A DNA stretch of 26,915 nucleotides, taken from positions 1 to 26,915 of the forward strand of contig JBDNFP010000308.1 in assembly GCA_041689775.1 (NCBI GenBank), written 5' to 3'. The notes below the pieces were generated by a model. It was not told where the DNA came from and did not search any database. It saw only the letters and a program-made list of their open reading frames with translations. Positions within the stretch are counted from its first letter, which is position 1, and every line of letters starts with the position of its first letter. A program made the position numbers and the translations under genes. The DNA comes from JBDNFP01 sp041689775 (lineage in GTDB: Bacteria > Bacteroidota > Bacteroidia > Cytophagales > Spirosomataceae). Shown here piece by piece: positions 25,005-26,915 of this stretch.

Positions 25005-26645
25005 ATGATTAAAGCCACAAAAATAATTCATCAAAACAAAGACAGAATTAAAGTAGATTTCCCTTTCAATCAGACATTTATTGCCTTACTTCGGGAAATT
25101 GAAGACGCCAAATGGAGTAAAACTCATTGCGCATGGCATATACCTTATACCGAAGAGGCATTTGGTCAACTCAAACGAATATTTCCTGATATCATTACCG
25201 AAAGTGGTGACACTACTCACCCACCTGGCGAAACGAGTACTCCAAAGGAAACAGAAATCCCGGAACCAAATTCGTTCGAAGTAGTATTACCCAAATCTAC
25301 GTCCATACTTATAGAGGTAATTGGTAAGAAAATTATTCTAAAAATGCCCAAAAACGATAGTGACGTACGTTTTGTGCTGACTTTGCGGTATTCAAAATGG
25401 GATAAGGAACAGCGGTTTTGGATTATCCCTAACTACGCTCACAATTTGGATGTAATCAAAGGGTACTTCAAGGATCGAATATCACAAGTAATTGTGCATC
25501 AAACCATTGATTTACAGGTTTCGGGCGGTGGGGCCCACGTAGGTAAAGGTGAAGTGCTATGCATAAAAACCCGTGCCGGAAGGCTCAAAATTTTGTTTGG
25601 TTACAATAAGGATTTGCCAATAGCCATCAAAAAAATGCCTTTCTGGAACTGGGACGCCAAAAATAAATGGTGGAGTATTCCATTCTCTGACAAATTAGTG
25701 GCCGAACTGGAGGCAATAGCCAATATACAAGGGCTACGTATCAGGCTAGAAGAGGAAAAACAAGAAGAAGGAAGAGTGGCCAGAAAATCAGAGTATAATA
25801 CGCTAAATTATCGCCCATGCCCTGCTGAGTATATACTTAAACTAAAAGAACTCAGGTACAGCGAAAATACCATAAAATCTTACAAAAGTCTATTTGAAGA
25901 ACTCATTAACCATTATCCCACGCATGAAATAGATAAAATAGACGAACGTATGATTGTAGTCTTTTGTCAATACCTTGTCATTGACCGTAAGGTGTCGGCC
26001 TCACACCAAAATCAAGCCATCAATGCCATCAAGTTTTACTATGAACGAGTACTGGGTGGGCAACGGAAATTTTACAATCTAGTAAGGCCCAACAAGGAAA
26101 AAGCATTACCAAACGTACTAAGTACTCAGGAAGTGACGGCCCTACTGAAGGCCACCACCAACCTCAAGCACCGGGCAATCCTGACCACCATCTATTCATC
26201 TGGACTACGCATCGGCGAGGCTATTAATTTAAAAATCAAAGATATTGACTCCAACAGGATGCAAATTCGGGTGGAGCAAGCCAAGGGTAAAAAAGATCGG
26301 TATACGCTTCTTTCTACCAAAACCTTGACATTACTTCGTACCTATATAAAAACCTACCGTCCCAAGACCCACCTTTTTGAAGGACCGGAAGGGGGACCTT
26401 ACTCGGCCCGAAGCATTCAGGTATTTTTTAAAGAACGCTGTCAAAAAGCCGGGATCACTAAGAAAGTAACGGTCCATACGCTACGCCATAGCTTTGCTAC
26501 GCACCTATTAGAAAAAGGGACCGATCTGCGCTATATACAGGTGCTTTTAGGCCATGAAAGCTCCAAAACTACGGAAATATACACCCACATGACTACGAAG
26601 GGATTTGACCAGATAATAAGCCCAATGGATGACTTGGAAATATGA
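25005..26645 (+). CDS. Tyrosine recombinase/integrase with three repeated N-terminal modules
   Basis: A 546-residue site-specific recombinase. The catalytic domain (about 370-535) has the full set: Arg402 (SGLRIGE), Lys427 (AKGKKDR), His491 and Arg494 (HTLRHSFATHLLE), His517 (LLGHESS) and the nucleophile Tyr526 (TTEIYTH). A SAM-like core-binding domain lies at about 272-355 (LKLKELRYSENTIKSYKSLF). It is longer than XerC/D (about 300) because residues 1-250 hold three similar modules of about 50 residues, each with a W-x-K/W-x-IP signature: KWSKTHCAWHIP (36-47), KWDKEQRFWIIP (131-142) and NWDAKNKWWSIP (215-226). These modules resemble an annealing-helicase HARP-like fold in pattern only. Base use is more AT-rich than the preceding genes. 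It probably belongs to an integrated element or acts in local DNA rearrangement. Confidence 0.92.
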   Translation: MIKATKIIHQNKDRIKVDFPFNQTFIALLREIEDAKWSKTHCAWHIPYTEEAFGQLKRIFPDIITESGDTTHPPGETSTPKETEIPEPNSFEVVLPKSTSILIEVIGKKIILKMPKNDSDVRFVLTLRYSKWDKEQRFWIIPNYAHNLDVIKGYFKDRISQVIVHQTIDLQVSGGGAHVGKGEVLCIKTRAGRLKILFGYNKDLPIAIKKMPFWNWDAKNKWWSIPFSDKLVAELEAIANIQGLRIRLEEEKQEEGRVARKSEYNTLNYRPCPAEYILKLKELRYSENTIKSYKSLFEELINHYPTHEIDKIDERMIVVFCQYLVIDRKVSASHQNQAINAIKFYYERVLGGQRKFYNLVRPNKEKALPNVLSTQEVTALLKATTNLKHRAILTTIYSSGLRIGEAINLKIKDIDSNRMQIRVEQAKGKKDRYTLLSTKTLTLLRTYIKTYRPKTHLFEGPEGGPYSARSIQVFFKERCQKAGITKKVTVHTLRHSFATHLLEKGTDLRYIQVLLGHESSKTTEIYTHMTTKGFDQIISPMDDLEI

Positions 26646-26687
26646 AAAACAAAATATACCTTAACGTACAAATCATTCAGTTTCACC

Positions 26688-26915
26688 ATGCGGGGACTAA
26701 ATAAAGTAACGTTGATCGGTAACCTAGGCAAAGATCGCAGCGGCACACCGCCCTGAGTTGCAGACTTTGGAAGCCAATGTCAGCGTAGCCAAGTTGTCTT
26801 TGGCTACTACCGAAACATTTAGAGATGCCAAAGGACAAAGTCATTCCAACACTGAGTGGCACGGCGTGGTTTTATGGCGTACTATGGCCGACTTAGCCGC
26901 CAAGTACCTTAAAAA
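26688..26915 (+). pseudogene. ssb: Single-stranded DNA-binding protein gene, frame broken by a 16-bp insertion; runs off the window
   Basis: From ATG 26688 the frame reads MRGLNKVTLIGNLGKD, the classic SSB N-terminus, then RSGTPP and a stop at 26754-26756. In the +1 frame, from 26752, it continues as PELQTLEANVSVAKLSLATT and then WHGVVLWRTMADLAAKYLK, the normal next part of an SSB OB fold, where PE follows directly after GKD. The two parts are separated by exactly 16 bases (26736-26751), GC-rich and containing GCGG-CACA-CCGC, a small perfect hairpin. SSB coats single-stranded DNA in replication and repair; this copy would make only 22 residues unless frameshifted. It lies 42 bases after the integrase gene. 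Sequencing or assembly error is a live alternative. Confidence 0.85.

Overview
The window reads as a chromosomal stretch from a Bacteroidota bacterium, most likely order Cytophagales (inference). Supporting signs: several starts are preceded by TAnnTTTG-type -7 boxes rather than by Shine-Dalgarno sequences; GTG and TTG starts are frequent; and the gene sets are ones I associate with that group, namely a HEPN-tailed sulfite reductase, an AguA/AguB pair, and a PPIase-SurA-MoxR cluster. Most of it is ordinary core metabolism and envelope biogenesis.

Layout. 1-388 is mostly non-coding and holds a perfect 48-bp palindrome. A GtrA-like membrane protein (389-886) converges on a thiolase (928-2106, minus). 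From 2343 to 10892 runs a one-directional assimilatory sulfate reduction and sulfur incorporation cluster: a TSUP (TauE/SafE) transporter, a homoserine-ester sulfhydrylase, APS reductase, ATP sulfurylase subunits CysD and CysN, sulfite reductase, and uroporphyrinogen-III methyltransferase for siroheme. Together these activate sulfate to APS, reduce it to sulfite and sulfide, make part of the siroheme cofactor, and fix sulfide into homocysteine. There is no APS kinase (CysC). The only trace of precorrin-2 dehydrogenase/ferrochelatase is a decayed-looking segment at the front of the transporter.

10893-13516 holds an extragenic repeat, a terminator, a small membrane protein (minus), and an overlapping pair made of an LpxL-like acyltransferase and a GT9 heptosyltransferase-like enzyme, probably for lipid A/LPS-type glycolipids. 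13639-17438 holds the agmatine-to-putrescine enzymes AguB and AguA, separated by an oppositely oriented iron-sulfur L-serine dehydratase. 17483-23089 holds a lipoprotein, a PPIase lipoprotein with an embedded OmpA-like domain, a SurA-like PPIase and a MoxR ATPase. 23284-24873 is a stand-alone aldehyde dehydrogenase of the 2,5-dioxovalerate type, with hairpin terminators on both sides.

The right edge (25005-26915) looks accessory. A tyrosine recombinase with three repeated N-terminal modules is followed by an ssb gene whose frame is broken by a 16-bp GC-rich insertion; the window ends inside that gene. I did not find CRISPR arrays, tRNAs, rRNAs, a recognisable insertion sequence, or a clear multi-gene system of unknown type. 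The best leads are unusual domain fusions and small-scale sequence structure.
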